Assembly (NCBI RefSeq): GCF_010093535.1 | Contig: NW_022985181.1 | Span: 1,073,324-1,137,323 of the forward strand | Origin: Lindgomyces ingoldianus | Lineage: Eukaryota; Ascomycota; Dothideomycetes; Pleosporales; Lindgomycetaceae | DNA: 64,000 nucleotides | Direction: 5' to 3' | Shown here: piece by piece, positions 23,093 to 35,424 of the stretch | How positions within the stretch are numbered: position 1 is the first letter of the stretch | How the letters are laid out: each line of letters starts with the position of its first letter | Translations under genes and position numbers: made by a program | The notes under the pieces: model-generated | Database searches by the model: none | Seen by the model: the letters and a program-made list of their open reading frames with translations, nothing else | What the model was told of the DNA's origin: nothing

Positions 23093-24397
23093 GATGACGG
23101 TAAACAAACAAAATACAATGGTACAAAACGAGGAAGAGACCTGAGGAGAAAGAGGAGCCGGCGGAGGTGCTAATTAAGATTCGTTGGCGTTACCGTCGAT
23201 TCCAAATTTCAGAGTACAGGTAGTCAGCGATGCGAGGTCAAGGTCATGCAAAAGTCGGGGAAGCTGGGGAAGCCCAGCTCTTTGAAATAATGACGACGAA
23301 CAGCAGAGCGGCTCCGCACGGAGCACGTCTGGGGGCATTGAGGGTTAGCGGAGCGTGGCACATAGCTTGATTTTTTGGGTGATCAGCCCAGACCAATCCT
23401 CTCCACAGATCACGGGCTACATTCAATTGAGGAGTGGAGCTGCGTTGCTAGTATGCTCACGGTAGAAGCCTCGTGGTGAGGGGAGCGATTCCATCGAATC
23501 GGACATAAGAAACTTCGACACAGCGGCTTCGGCGGTATTGCTGCTCCTTCAGACCCTTTGAAGCGTCTGACGCCGACTGAGGACCCGGATGCTGGTGTTC
23601 TTCAGAGATTTCCACACTACATCTTCGAATACGATCTCTAACTGAGACGTTGAAGCGCTAAGTGTGAAGTATCGCCGCTCCACGACCGACGGGCTCACGG
23701 AGTTTCAACCTTTAGGGCAGCGGTCCAGGAATGGTTCAGGCATAGGACGCCAATTGGGTCCTTCGTGACCTCATTTAGAATGGTCTGGGCGGGTAGAGAC
23801 TTAGACCCGGATTGGCGGAGGGAAGTGGAGATGAAGGAGCGAGTTGAAAGAGAGCTGGAGCTAGGGACGATGCGGAGAGAGGCTAGACTGGAGGAGTCGG
23901 AGGAGATGGCAGCTCAAGGGAGATCACCCTTTTCCTCACACGGTTCATTTTGCGGGGAAGCATGGCGTGGTTGTTAGACCCGCTATGCTCGAGCTGTGTA
24001 AGCGTCGTTCCTCGGCGTTATTCCCGGACGTCATCTCGCGAATGGCTGAGGAAGGCGCTGACTTGGTATGTACAGCAGCGCTTGGAGATCTGTGAGCAAC
24101 CTTAGCCGTCTTGTTAAACATGAAGAGTCGATGTCAAATTTCTGGCCCTGGTTTCTAGAAGAGTGGCTTGCATGGAAATAACGACAATGCAGGCTCGTAA
24201 CCGAGGCATGGGGTCTTAGTTCTGAACAGAATGCTTCTAGCCCTCCACGTTTCATGCCAGCGAGCTTGACCGACTGGTCGGAATCGGGCAAAGGGTTGTT
24301 GCGGGCGCACGGTGGTGTGATCTGGCATTGGAAGGCCGAATGAGTCGATTGTTGCGTTCATCCGATGGGTTCTTCGGAAGAGGGAGACCCTCTCAGC
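23093..24397. other. Intergenic region, no gene seen
   Basis: 1.3 kb of normal base composition left of the foldback element. Frames are short (at most 86 codons) and motif-free. Confidence 0.5.
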
Positions 24398-25612
24398 TTA
24401 TCTCAGCAAGCTCAGACGGGATGGGGAGAGAGCCTTGACAGGGGCAAGCCCCTGCTAGTAGCTTCAGTGGCGCAAGCCCCATCTCTCTAGCCAATGAGGG
24501 TATAAGAAAGGCTTTCTCTCCCCAGCCGTCTGAGGGACTTTTGTGATTTTTTAGGTGATATCGTGGTTCTAAACCTCCTCCACCATGCACCAGCTCAACT
24601 AAGAATTACTGTAGCTCTACCACTTTTCGTCCAAACTAGGTTAGATTTTAATAGGTAATAGAGACAGTCTCTAGCTATATCCTAACATTTTTGTAACCTA
24701 ATTCTAACAAGATTCAGCAGAGTATTGCGCCATTAAGTCCTGCGCAGGACATTTTGATGACCCCACGACTACACCTCAATGCGACTCCCTAACCACACAA
24801 TATATCATCTTCAGAATTTAAGGCCTGTCTAAGACAGGCTCTATCAGAGAGCCTGCAAAATTTTAGGAGATTTAGGCCGCTGGTTGTCAAGCTGGATAGT
24901 AGGCTAGGGACATCGCGATCGCTCTCATGTCTGCAGCTCAACTAGCTGTTATCTAAGGACTCTAAGGACTCTGAGGATCTAGGAGCTGTCTCAGACTAGC
25001 TCTATCAGGGAGCCTGCAAAATTTTAGGAGATTTAGTCTACTAGTTGTTAAGCTATAGTCCAGTAGATAGTAGTCTAGGGACGTCGCGATCGCCCTCATG
25101 TCTGCAGCTCAACCAGCTGTTGTCTGAGGACTCTGAGGATCTAGGAGCTGTCTCAGACTAGCTCTGTTAGGGATCCTGCAAAATCCTAGGGAATTTGGTC
25201 TACTGGTTGTCAAGTTCTAGTCAGGAGGGCGATACTATGAATCTGAAATCAGGGTATGGATAGGTCAAAGTTCTGCGCGCGTTTAGATTTTTCTCTGCCA
25301 ATAATAGTTAGAATTTAGTAAAAAATATACTATTTTATAGCTATAGCTTGTCTCTACATTCTATTAAATTCTAAGCCTATTCAGACATATAGTAGTAGAG
25401 ATATTGTAAATCTAATTCTATTGTGATGCTCTTGAAATAGGCCTATTCATAGAAAAAATCACAAAAGTCCCTCAGACGGCTGAGGAGAGAAACGCTACTG
25501 ACAGGGGTCAGAAACCGCTAACCCCCCAGGCCATACTCTATTTGGAGTAGCAATATGCATGGTGGTTTGTGCGTCCTCGGTTCTCTCCTCACGTCTGAGC
25601 TAGCTGAGATAA
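24398..25612. mobile_element. Foldback/MITE-like element with long inverted arms
   Basis: Two imperfect inverted arms of about 155 bp bracket about 0.9 kb without a coding frame. The inner 40 bp match almost exactly: 24513-24552 and the reverse complement of 25453-25492 (core CAGCCGTCTGAGGGACTTTT). The outer ends match as TTATCTCAGC (24398-24407) and its complement (25603-25612), with a CTCAGACG stretch just inside both. Both arms also contain a GACAGGGG hairpin. The interior is moderately AT-rich and carries a tandem repeat. I find no clear target duplication and no transposase, so it is most likely a non-autonomous DNA element or foldback relic. Confidence 0.65.
24825..25225. repeat. 162-bp tandem repeat, about 2.5 units
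   Basis: The series CTGTCTNAGAC - GCTCTATCAG - GAGCCTGCAAAATTTTAGG - CGCGATCGC - CTCATGTCTGCAGCTCAAC recurs at starts 24825, 24986 and 25148, i.e. a period of 161-162 bp. Units differ mostly by C/T and G/A changes. Lies wholly inside the foldback element. Confidence 0.8.
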
Positions 25613-26795
25613 CTCTCAGCCCAGTTCCGCGATGCGCCTTTCCTTTTTCAGTTGGTCGCCTTATGTCATGAGGCAGGTTTTGCTGGCCCCTTTTTCCTCG
25701 ACACCGCCAGGACGAAAGGCTGGAGTTTTGTGGTGCATATGCTCCACTGTTCTCTACGGACCGACTGCGGAGTCCCCGGAATGCAGTGGTTTCTGGGGAG
25801 GAAGGGAACCCACTCGAAGGAGTCCCTGAGTCGGAGAGATGCCTCAGTTCCACGTGGAGTGTTAGGATGCAATGCAATGGCAACGGTTTGCTGCCAAGGT
25901 GAAGTGGTGAAGTGGTGTCAAGTCACACTTCAGTAGGTTACGGCGTTCACAAAGGTCTTAAAAGATTTCTTTGATACTAGAATAGTGTTTACTGAACAAC
26001 CTTCCTGGTGATTCCGCGGCTGACGACCATCGACGCAACTGCTTTCCACGCATTTCTCATCCCTCAATCTCAATAACCCTAGATAGTAATCATTCTCCAA
26101 CTCATCTTTGTCCGGATCAGGATCAAACTGTACCCTATCAGGAAAATTCCTTGCCACAGACTTTTCGCCGCGCTTCCTATTCTAGACCTTTACCCCGAGT
26201 GCGACCCTCCGTCTCAGGCGCCCATGTCCACCTCCTACACCCTTTTGTTCAACAGCTAGAGTATCGTGAACTTACAACGTGGAGAGGAGGAAGGTTGGTA
26301 TTTGGGATCTCGGCCAGCACAACGGCAATACGGCTCCAGGCTATCCGTATTGTTTGTACTCCGTAATCCGAACATCACCAACATTATTACCCCTGCAGTT
26401 ATCAGGCTGAAGGAAGCCGCCGTCAGTCCATGAGGCACCACTGCATCATCTTCCTCAACTCATCACGATATCGACATACGATTCAGGTTCGCGACCACGA
26501 TCAAATTCCCTGTAGGAAGCCCTGGTGATAGGGCATACATGAATCGGATGGTGCTCTGTATCATGATAATTAGATCCCTGCATGTCTGACTGCTAAATGC
26601 AGCTGCAGACTGTAACGGGCATATTTCGCTTCTTCAAAAGTCTGCGCTATGATGGAATAGAAGACAGTTAGGTAGATTCAAATGAACGAAATGAATTATG
26701 TTGGATATCAGTTTACGGCGACGTACACATTTCAGGCCAGATTCCATACGCACTCTACCCTCAGTCAATCTTCCATACCTTCCGAATTGACCGCG
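25613..26795. other. Intergenic region, no gene seen
   Basis: 1.2 kb. A minus-strand frame at 25930-26157 (DRVQFDPDPDKDELENDYYL) and one at 26256-26441 with one hydrophobic stretch look mildly protein-like and could be debris of a dead gene, but nothing identifies them. Confidence 0.45.
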
Positions 26796-27475
26796 TTAGG
26801 TTTCCATGCTCTTTGCCGGTCTTTTAATCCACGAGAATCTCTGTCTGGTCTTATTCGCCCCCCACTCCAACAGCGGAATTTCATGATCTTTCAAAACTTC
26901 GAAGCCCTCCTGGTTGTACAACCCCTAGCTGTGATTTGTCGCCTCAATGACTGCCTCAACAACTGCCTCAACACTTATTCGATCTGCTACCTTTGCGCCA
27001 CATTGCACCAAAATTCTTCTCGCGCCGCGACGCTGGAACTTTGGATCTACAACTAGAAGCCCGAGTGCCGCACATGTATCAGCTACACACACCAGTGAAG
27101 TTGGTAGGTAAGAGCTCACGGTAGAGATGCCCAACACTCTCACGAATAGCCTTCCGCATCGGTGTAAAATGAAGAGTGAAGGAAGGGTTCGCACATTCCT
27201 TGGCTTGCTTACTATCCCAATAATCTCTACCAAGCACCCATTCCAGCAGCATTTCTCCATCTTATACATTCCACTTCGCATCCGCCAAAATCTCCTCGTA
27301 CCTGTCCACGATTTTAACAATGGTCGGGAAAGACAGACTCCACGTATGGGTGCTCGTGGCCGAACGATTCAGATCTGATGTCAAAGGAATGCGGCATACC
27401 TGCCTCTGTGCATTTTTTGAGCTTGGAATTAATACCCATAGCTCCTGGATGTCGAGGTTCGGCGTCTGTATATTG
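26796..27475 (-). pseudogene. Broken GNAT-family N-acetyltransferase
   Basis: Minus-strand pieces match the fungal GNAT pattern: SFGHEHPYVESVFPDH, IVKIVDRYEEILADAKWNV, FTPMRKAIRESVGHL, the acetyl-CoA-binding block LLVVDPKFQRRGARRILVQ (R/Q-x-x-G-x-G/A core QRRGAR), then LYNQEGFEVLKDHEIP and a final RQRFSWIKRPAKSMET before the stop at 26796-26798. The pieces lie in at least two frames, and the QRRGAR block is separated from LYNQEGF by an in-frame TAG. The third glycine of the usual Q-x-x-G-x-G motif is Arg. Several independent lesions make a working gene unlikely. The 5' boundary is approximate. Confidence 0.7.
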
Positions 27476-30400
27476 GAGGCTGACGTGGGTATGTGTGAGG
27501 TAGGATGCGCCAAAGTGGATTGGCAGAGACATAGGAGAAGAGGGGAAGATATTAGTAGTACACTCCTTTTCGTTACCTCTGCCTTTAGGATGTGTAAATT
27601 GAAGTCCCTGGGGATCGGGTCGTCACGCGTGGCTTGCTACGCCACAATAACTTTGAACTTCAACTGCAACGAACCTTCACCTCTGTGACAAGTATCAAGA
27701 AAGAACTGCAAATCTCGCGGGAGTAACGGGATGTGGTTAGATGTATTTGCAGAAAGAGATATGTTATATCAGCAGCATTTTCTAGACAGGCCCGGCGCAT
27801 TTAATCTTGTGGGAGCATAATATTGGGAAGGGAGTGCGGTGACCTGAAAACGACGCAGGTATTAACACTTGCTTAATAACCGTGAACGGAAGGGTTATGA
27901 AGGAGGCTCTTGATGTTTGCCCCGAATAGCGTGCGACGAAGCATCAGCTCTAACCTAGCCGCTCCATGAACATATTCTCAATATTACGTTTGCTAACACG
28001 ACCTCATTGCTCCCACCAATAGCGGTAATAGGTTCAGATGTGTAGCTTGGAAGCTTGTTGTTTTCAAACCTGGCTGTTGCTCTTTGTGACGCATTACTGA
28101 ATCTTGGAATCCTTCCCACGGTATCCTAAAGGTTTTGCGAATTTGTGTAAGCAAAAAGACTTGAGTTTCTAGTGGGTTATCAGACGCCAAACTTACACGC
28201 CAAAGACGCCTCAGCCCAAGCATAGCTCTCGCCATCGACACGATCTTTCTGTCCGTCTTCAACGCCTCTCTCCCAGATCTCACTACATTCCTCTTATCAA
28301 GGTGTTCTATTAAACGCCCACTTGTATCCACTAGCCTTTTGCTGCACGAGACTTTGCCCATGTTTTCCACCCAATCTTGCCCTAGGGTACTATGGCTCGG
28401 TCGTGCTTGTATCCCTCTCCTTTTTCGATCTTCTCGAAATACACGGAATTTGAAGCCAGTTTACATACATTTGTTCGAAGCATTGTTGGGAGGGCCGTTG
28501 ATCCTTTGACCCGAACTGGTCCTATCCGGAAGGAACTTGGAAAAGGTGTGGTTAGGTGTGGTTGGGTGCTATCCTGTAGTTCAGTAATGCAACCGAGGAA
28601 ACATGAAGACTGTTTCCCTGAATGTCTGCTTAATCTCTACATGAGCATGAAGGACCCCGTGTATGTGCTATTGATGTTCGTGGCACGATGCAGAAAGGTT
28701 CAGTTGTTGTTGAAGCTTTGACGGAGCTTACCAAATTGCGTGCTTGGACCTTTCCTAATTTGGATTGGTTACGCATTAGTCATAAACTCACTAAATTTAA
28801 CTTTGTCATCGGAAACTACGAAACTCATAGAAGAGCAGCAGCGATTCGCTCAAAATCCTATCTCTCCGCCATGACGACAATCGACGATGCTTACGAAAGC
28901 TCATACGGCTCTCATCACTCCTCAATCTTTTTGATGGGCTGTAATTAGCCCACGTCCTCTGGGCTAGCTGAGCCATCACCATCCGAATATGCCCTGAAGT
29001 TCTTAGCACGACAATGACCACAAAATATGCGTCCGTGGTATATGTTGTTGGGAATTTATGGATCCTTACCATCAAGAACTAAGTCTTAGTCTGCCAAATA
29101 TAGTTATATCCCTTTTGTTACTTTTAGCACAGGGCTATAATTACCCCAATACAGGGGGGTGGATAGTTGAGCAACAGTGGGTGAATAACGACGAAAGGTA
29201 TCGAATTGGTTGAAACGATGAAGTAGAAAGGAGCGAAGACCACTACGATATTGTCCACCCCAAAATAACGATTATAATAGACCGTCACATTGACCTCCAA
29301 AGGCTGTACCGTTGAGATTATCCAAAAATCGTTATGCTACACCTCATGGGTATTAGATTTATTTCAGAGTGACTCCGGAGGCTTTGTTTCGCATTTCTGG
29401 TCCTATCACCTATCTTTGTACCAGGCTTCTTCGTGGTCTCAGGCAAGAACCATGTTCGTAATATCAACTCAGGTTAAGGATATACTTCTCGGCACTCGAT
29501 AAGAGTTCTTCTGCTTTGTGCATGGGGTAAAGTCTCAACAGGACTCTTTAAAGCACTATCGGTACGCAGAGCCTTCCGTCTCTTCTCTTTCTATTCCACC
29601 CAGACTAGGGACTAACTTTGCCTCTCATGCCAGTACCATGGAGATGCATAGCATACCCAACACCTTTATAATCCCACTAAATCCTGTCACCGCCTCATCT
29701 CGGCTCTCATTGTGGTTCCCCTCCTTTCCTTATCTAGCGCTGCTATTCTCCCCCAAGACCCGCCGCATGGATATAGCCCTCGGCTTCCCTTGCGCAGTCT
29801 TTGCCATGAGATATGCCTGCCACCCGCTTTTTGGGTTCAGGTCATGAGAATGTCGTTTTAGTGTAATCCCAGATCAGAATCAGATTCACACTACGGCTTG
29901 GATACCTGTGTGAATCCTTAGCTGCTTCTCGTAAGTGCTCACAACGCCAACGGGATTTAAATAGCCTGCCAGTCGCCATCTCCGATGAAGTCGTTGGTTC
30001 GTCGGTTTACTTGCTTATTTTTGCAGTCAGAAGAATTTTAATGGTTCCGGCCTCTCCTCGAGCGAAAGGTGAGCTAGTATTTATCAGGTACGTAGTCTTA
30101 AATGAAATTTTTAAAGGGGGGGGGAGCTCCGAGCGTGGCTGCCAGCTCCTCTTCCAAGGAAATGTATGATAGCATGACATTCTGCATTCTGGCCTCACTT
30201 ATACATGCCCTTGAGGTTTTTTTTCTATGGTCCCCTCTAGGATTTTAGATTGCAGCTTGAAGGAAGCCAAGGCTGTATGAAAACTGCTCAAGTAGGCTCC
30301 AGACACCTAATCCTGCCAAAGATTAGGGTTACAACCCGAATGTTGGAGACTGAGTGGTGGCTTGACACAAGAGTAGAGCTCCCGCGAGATTTGTATTGCA

Positions 30401-30722
30401 TTATACTAGCAGAGGATGTCATGGCTAAAGTGATCGACCATAAGTCTTTTTCTCGCCCCTCCGAGGATTCTGGCCACTGTTTTCGGCGCGTTGGACTTTG
30501 CCGTTAGGAAGGGTTGAAGCATTGCGGGAATGGAAGAACCAGAAATTCATCGTCGTTTGTAATCTGACACCTTAAAACCGGACCAGGCCCTTGAGGAGCA
30601 GGAGTGACTCTTGGTTTTGGACAGCGTAACCAATCGGAAGTAATACGATTCGACTCGGAGTTTTCAACCGCCCTACAACTTAGTTTGTTAGTACAATTAT
30701 ACAATTACTAGAGGAGCAGAGG
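27476..30722. other. Gene-poor region left of the AT-rich block
   Basis: 3.2 kb, normal to slightly AT-rich. The longest frames (minus 27993-28370, plus 29518-29847) have no motifs, signal peptides or splice partners. A G7-9 run lies at about 30116-30125. I see no supported gene. Confidence 0.5.
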
Positions 30723-31097
30723 GGACTACAAGTTGTAGTTAGTACAAACTAATTTGCTGTACTTATAATATAATTGCTAAGAATTAGTTTATAGTATAAT
30801 TAAATAAGGTAGATTTTATGTAATTAACTAACTTACTAAGCTTACTAGTAACTAGCCTACACTAAAGCTAATTCTTTTGCAGCTGTAGCACTTTAATTAT
30901 TACTCTACTAAGGTAATTCTTTTTAAAAGTAATAGTTTTTCTGCCCCTAAAGAAAGCTCTTTTATAGTTGCAACTAGTAGCTAGTATAAAGAGGAAATTA
31001 AAAGCTATCTTAAAAATAGTAAGGTACTATAAATAACTAATCTAGAGCTACTAACTAATTAGATCTATATATATTAAACTGTTTTAAAAGACTTATA

Positions 31098-32962
31098 ACG
31101 TACTTCATAGGCGAGTTGCTTACACACCTAAGTTGCTTACTTTTGCTAAGACCCTACTACACTACTTTTTTTACACTAATGCATTTCTAATAACACTACT
31201 TAAACATGTTAAAAAATGTTAGATGCAGCTTACGCTTTAAGCTTTTAAATAAGACATAACACTTTTTAACTAACACACTGCAGCTATTTATAGGGTCCTT
31301 TAAAAGATAATAAGTAACTAACGCGCTAGACAACTTTTTTAAGCTAATTATATAGCTAACTTATAAAAGCTAAATAATAACAAAGAGTAGGTAATTATTT
31401 AGCACATACTTAAGCTAAATGTGTAAGAATTTCCCCCCTAGCTAGTAGCTATAGCTAATATAGCTAATTCTTTACACGCTAAGCATAATATAGGCTATGT
31501 TAGCATAAACTAGCTTAATATGTTTATTAAGTGTTACCTAAAGCTTAAAGTAAAGTTTAAGTGTAAGTATAACTATAAAAAAGCTTTTTATAAGAATTCT
31601 GTAGTAATTTAAGACTAGTTTAACCTTATAAAGAATATTAAAGCTAAGTATAGCATCTAGAATAATAACACGTACAACTTTAATAAGACAGAGTTTATAA
31701 TAGGCTAGATATCTACTAGAGCAGTTATTACAGGTTTAAAGAGACAAGGACAGCTAAAAGCAGTCTAGCTAGGTAACTAGAAGTAGATAACAGCTATCTA
31801 AGGCATTAATGCTAAAAAGTAGGCTATTCTGCTTTTTATTATCTTTTAGAGTAGTAACTACTTTTTAAACTAGTATAAGAAAGAAAATCTACTTTAGAAT
31901 TAAGTTATTATAATCTCTAAGTGCAGCTAGACTACTAATTAGCTTAGTCTAGACTAATTAAAGCACTTTAATGTGCATATAAAAAAGTGTACTATTAGCA
32001 GCTACTGTCTGCTAGTTATTAACAGCTATAAAAGCTATAACTTACTTTATTTTTAGTAATACTATAAAGATAATAAGATTATTACTATTTATATACTTTT
32101 TTACTTATTACACCTTCTATAGCTACTTAATGTAGGTTGTTTTACTTTTTTAAAGAAAGTATATAGGCGCTAAGCTAAAAACCTTATACATAACTAGATT
32201 ACTTATATTATAAAAATAAAGTTTCTACTATGCTTTAAAGTAGCCTATAATGCTGTAATTACTTTTAGTAATATCTAAGAAGAGTTTTAAAGCGCTAAAT
32301 TAGTTCTTTTTAACCTATAATAAGTTATAATAGGCCTTAATGTAAAGTTGCGCACTTTATTACTACTACTACCTATATATAACAAGCCCTAGTAGTTATA
32401 AACTCTAAGTAATACTTTAAAACTTAGGTTATAATTAATGCTTATAAAGATAAAGATTTAAAAGCATATAAATAGTTTACTAACTTTTATAGTTAAGGTG
32501 TTTAAGAAGGTTTTAAAGAGGGTAGTAATAATTACACATAAGCTAGTATTAGTGTAACAGAAAATTACTAAGCTTTAAGCAGCTAATAAGGCTGCTACAT
32601 AACATAAATTACATAAAAGAAAGTAGATTAAGGCAGAAAAGACCTTAATAATTTAGAAAAGCCTACGCTTAATAGCTCTAAAGGAGTTTAGGGCGCGTAG
32701 TAACAGGAAGAAGGCAAAGAAGCAGGTGCAAGCTAAAGTAGGTAAGCTATTCTAAAGGCGCTGCAGACAGTGCAATTAGACTAGGCATAATGTGTAAATG
32801 TGTAAGCAAGAAGCAGAAGTAGTATCTAAATAATATTCTAGGCTGTACTGTACTATATAGTGCTAGAGCGGGTTGTTATGGGCCATAATAGAGTTTGTTA
32901 GGGTGGGGTCTTGGCAAAAGTGAGCGACTCGGGTGTGTGAGCGACTCGCCTATGAAGTACGT
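31098..32962 (+). mobile_element. Fot1/Pot2-like (pogo-type Tc1/mariner) element, copy 1
   Basis: 1,865 bp with inverted termini of about 60 bp starting ACGTACTTCATAGGCGAG, flanked by the TA duplicate (31096-31097, 32963-32964). Length, TA target and long termini fit fungal Pot2/Fot1 elements. Each terminus carries a direct repeat CGAGTCGCTCAC twice (clear at the right end; in the left end mutated to CGAGTTGCTTAC / TAAGTTGCTTAC by C-to-T changes). Confidence 0.85.
31560..32850 (+). pseudogene. Fot1-type DDE transposase relic in copy 1
   Basis: The frame of a pogo-type transposase can be followed through many stops. Near 31,673 TAC-AAC-TTT-AAT-AAG stands where the family has Y-N-F-D-E; near 32,015 CTA-GTT-ATT-AAC-AGC stands for L-V-I-D-S; near 32,110-32,140 CTA-TAG-CTA-CTT-AAT-GTA-GGT stands for L-Q-P/x-L-D-V-G. 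All three catalytic Asp codons are now Asn by G-to-A, and Gln codons are TAG by C-to-T. No activity is possible from this copy. Boundaries are approximate. Confidence 0.75.
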
Positions 32963-33369
32963 TAAAAGTTATCTTTAATAGTGTTAAAGTATTATTATAA
33001 TTTACTTATTTTTTTTATCTTTTTTAACTTACTTCTAGTAAGTAGGGACATGTTAAGGCTTATAGTCTTCTTATATAAGTAATTAAAAGAATTAAGAGTA
33101 GTAAGGAGCTTATAGTGTAATAAAGGCTTAAGCTTAGGCTTCTTCTTTTTCTTAGTGTCTATATAACGCTAGTATATAGTTTTAATTAAAGTCTCTACTT
33201 TTTAGTACTAAATAGGATTATATTGCTATTTATCTTTAAACTAGAGTATCTAAAATTTTAGGTAAAAAATTATTATAATAGTGTAGTAAAACACTAGCAG
33301 CTCTATAATAAGCTTTTTTTAATACATAATAAGCTTCTTAAGCCTATAGGCAACACTGCTTTTAAGATA

Positions 33370-34469
33370 ACGTACTTCACAGGCGAGTTACTTACACACC
33401 TAAGTTGCTTACTTTTGCTAAGACCCTACTAAACTACTTTTCCTACACTAATGCATTCCCTATAACACTACTTAGACATGCTAAAAGAATGTTAGATACA
33501 GCTTACGCTCTAAGCTTTTAAATAAAACATAAAACTTTTAAAAAAATATGCTATAGCTATGTATAAAGTCTTATAAAAGATAATAAATAACTATAGCGCT
33601 AGATAACCTTTACAAGCTAATTCTACAGCTAAATTATAAAGGCTAAGTAATAAAAAAAAGTAAGTAATTATTAAGACTATACTTAAGCTATATGCGTAAG
33701 GAATTTCCTCTTAAATAGCATTTATAGCTAATATAGCTAATTCTTTACACACTAAGCATAATCTAGGCTATGTTTACATAAACTAGCCTAGTATGTTTAT
33801 AAAGTGTTATTTAAAGCTTAAAGTAAAGTTTTAAGCATAAGTATAGTTAAAAGATATTTAGCTAATTATAAACCCTATCTTACTAAAGTTATACGTGTTA
33901 TTATTTTAGATACTATACTTAGCTTTAATATTCTTTATAAGGCTAAACCTACTTTAAATTACTTTAAGACTTTTATAAAAAGCTCTTTTATAGTTATACT
34001 TACACTTAAATGTTACTTTAAGCTCTAAATAACACTTTATAAATGTACTAGGCTAGTTTATATAAACATAGCCTAGATTATACTTAGCGCGTAAAAAATT
34101 AGCTATATTAGCTATAAATGCTATTTAAAAGGAAATTCCTTGCGCATATAGCTTAAGTATAGTCTTAATAATCACCTACTTTTTTTTATTGCTTAGCCTT
34201 TATAATTTAGCTGTAAAATTAGCTTATAAAGGTTATCTAGTGCTATAGTTATTTATTATTTTTTATAAAACTTTATACATAGCTATAGCACATTTCTTTA
34301 AAAGTTTTATGTTTTGTTTAAAAGCTTAGAGTGTAAGCTATATCTAATATTCTTTTAGCGCGTCTAAGTAGTGTTATAGGGAATGCATTAGTGTAGGAAG
34401 GGTAGTTTAGTAGGGTCTTAGCAAAAGTAAGCAACTTAGGTGTGTAAGCAACTTGCCTGTGAAGTATGT
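33370..34469. mobile_element. Palindromic derivative of the Fot1/Pot2-like element, copy 2
   Basis: 1,100 bp made of two inverted copies of the element's 5' end. The left arm (33370 to about 33860) reads like the first ~490 bp of copy 1; the right arm, read on the minus strand from 34469 to about 33860, reads like the first ~600 bp, up to the mutated first catalytic motif. Each end has the ACGTAC/ACATAC terminus next to TA (33368-33369, 34470-34471). It has no 3' transposase part. Arm-to-arm identity is high over hundreds of bases despite RIP. Confidence 0.85.
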
Positions 34470-35424
34470 TATAAGTTATTTTTAAGCTTAAGCTTTTTTT
34501 TTATACATAGTAACTTTATGTACACTACTTAAAAGTTAATAATAGTTATTTATAAAAAGCTATAGCTAGTGTTGCCTTTAAAGTGTTTTATAACTTAGTA
34601 AAAGACTTTAAAGAAGTTAGTAAGCTACTTAGCTTACTTTTAGTTATTATTAGTAATAACTTCTTAAAGAGCAGCGTTACTAGGTATGTAAAAGTTCTTA
34701 GAGTTATTATTTATGCTGCGCTATCTCTAGATAAACTTTATAATAGGATTCTTAAGCTTAAAGCAGCGTATAAGTATAAGATATACAGAGTGCTAGCAGA
34801 CGCTGCTATCTTATATAAGGTTAAAAGTAGTATAATTAAAAAAACTATTATTATTATTAAAAGCTAATTAAGTAGCCTTAAAAACTTTATGTTATTTATA
34901 TAATAAGTAGATAGTGTTAACAAAGTTATAAAGCTTACCTATAATACTATGTTTTTAATAAAGCTTAAATTACTTATAAGAGGCAGCTTTTATAAGAGCT
35001 TTTTTAAATTAACTTAAGCTCTTTTTATATATAACAGCCTTAATAACAAGCTAAATTATATAGCCTGTGCAGTATACACAGTGCTTTAAGGTAAGGTTAG
35101 TGCTAAGATGTTAAGAGAGCCTTTTAATAGTCTTATTACTATTCTTTAACATGTTATTAGTAATAAAATAATAAAATTTTAACATAATATTATATTTATT
35201 AAGTATTTAAGCAATAATCTACGCTTAGTAGGCTCTAGTATAGTTGCTAAATAAGTTACAGAATCTAATTAGAATATTTTATTACTTATAGTTAATATCT
35301 AGTAGATAAGGTTAGTAGTTAGCACTTAATATTAAGTTTTTATGTTGCTAAGGCGCTAGTCTTACTTAGCTTACTAATTAGATGCGCTACTACACTAAAA
35401 AAAAAAGTTATTTAAAAAAGTTTA

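Noticed and set aside
24825..25225. CRISPR-like array
   Set aside because: Units are 162 bp, repeated throughout without unique spacers, and the genome is fungal.
34583..34867. 94-codon frame within the AT-rich block
   Set aside because: Leu/Ile/Lys/Tyr-rich translation expected by chance in low-GC RIPed DNA; kept only as part of the host transposon.
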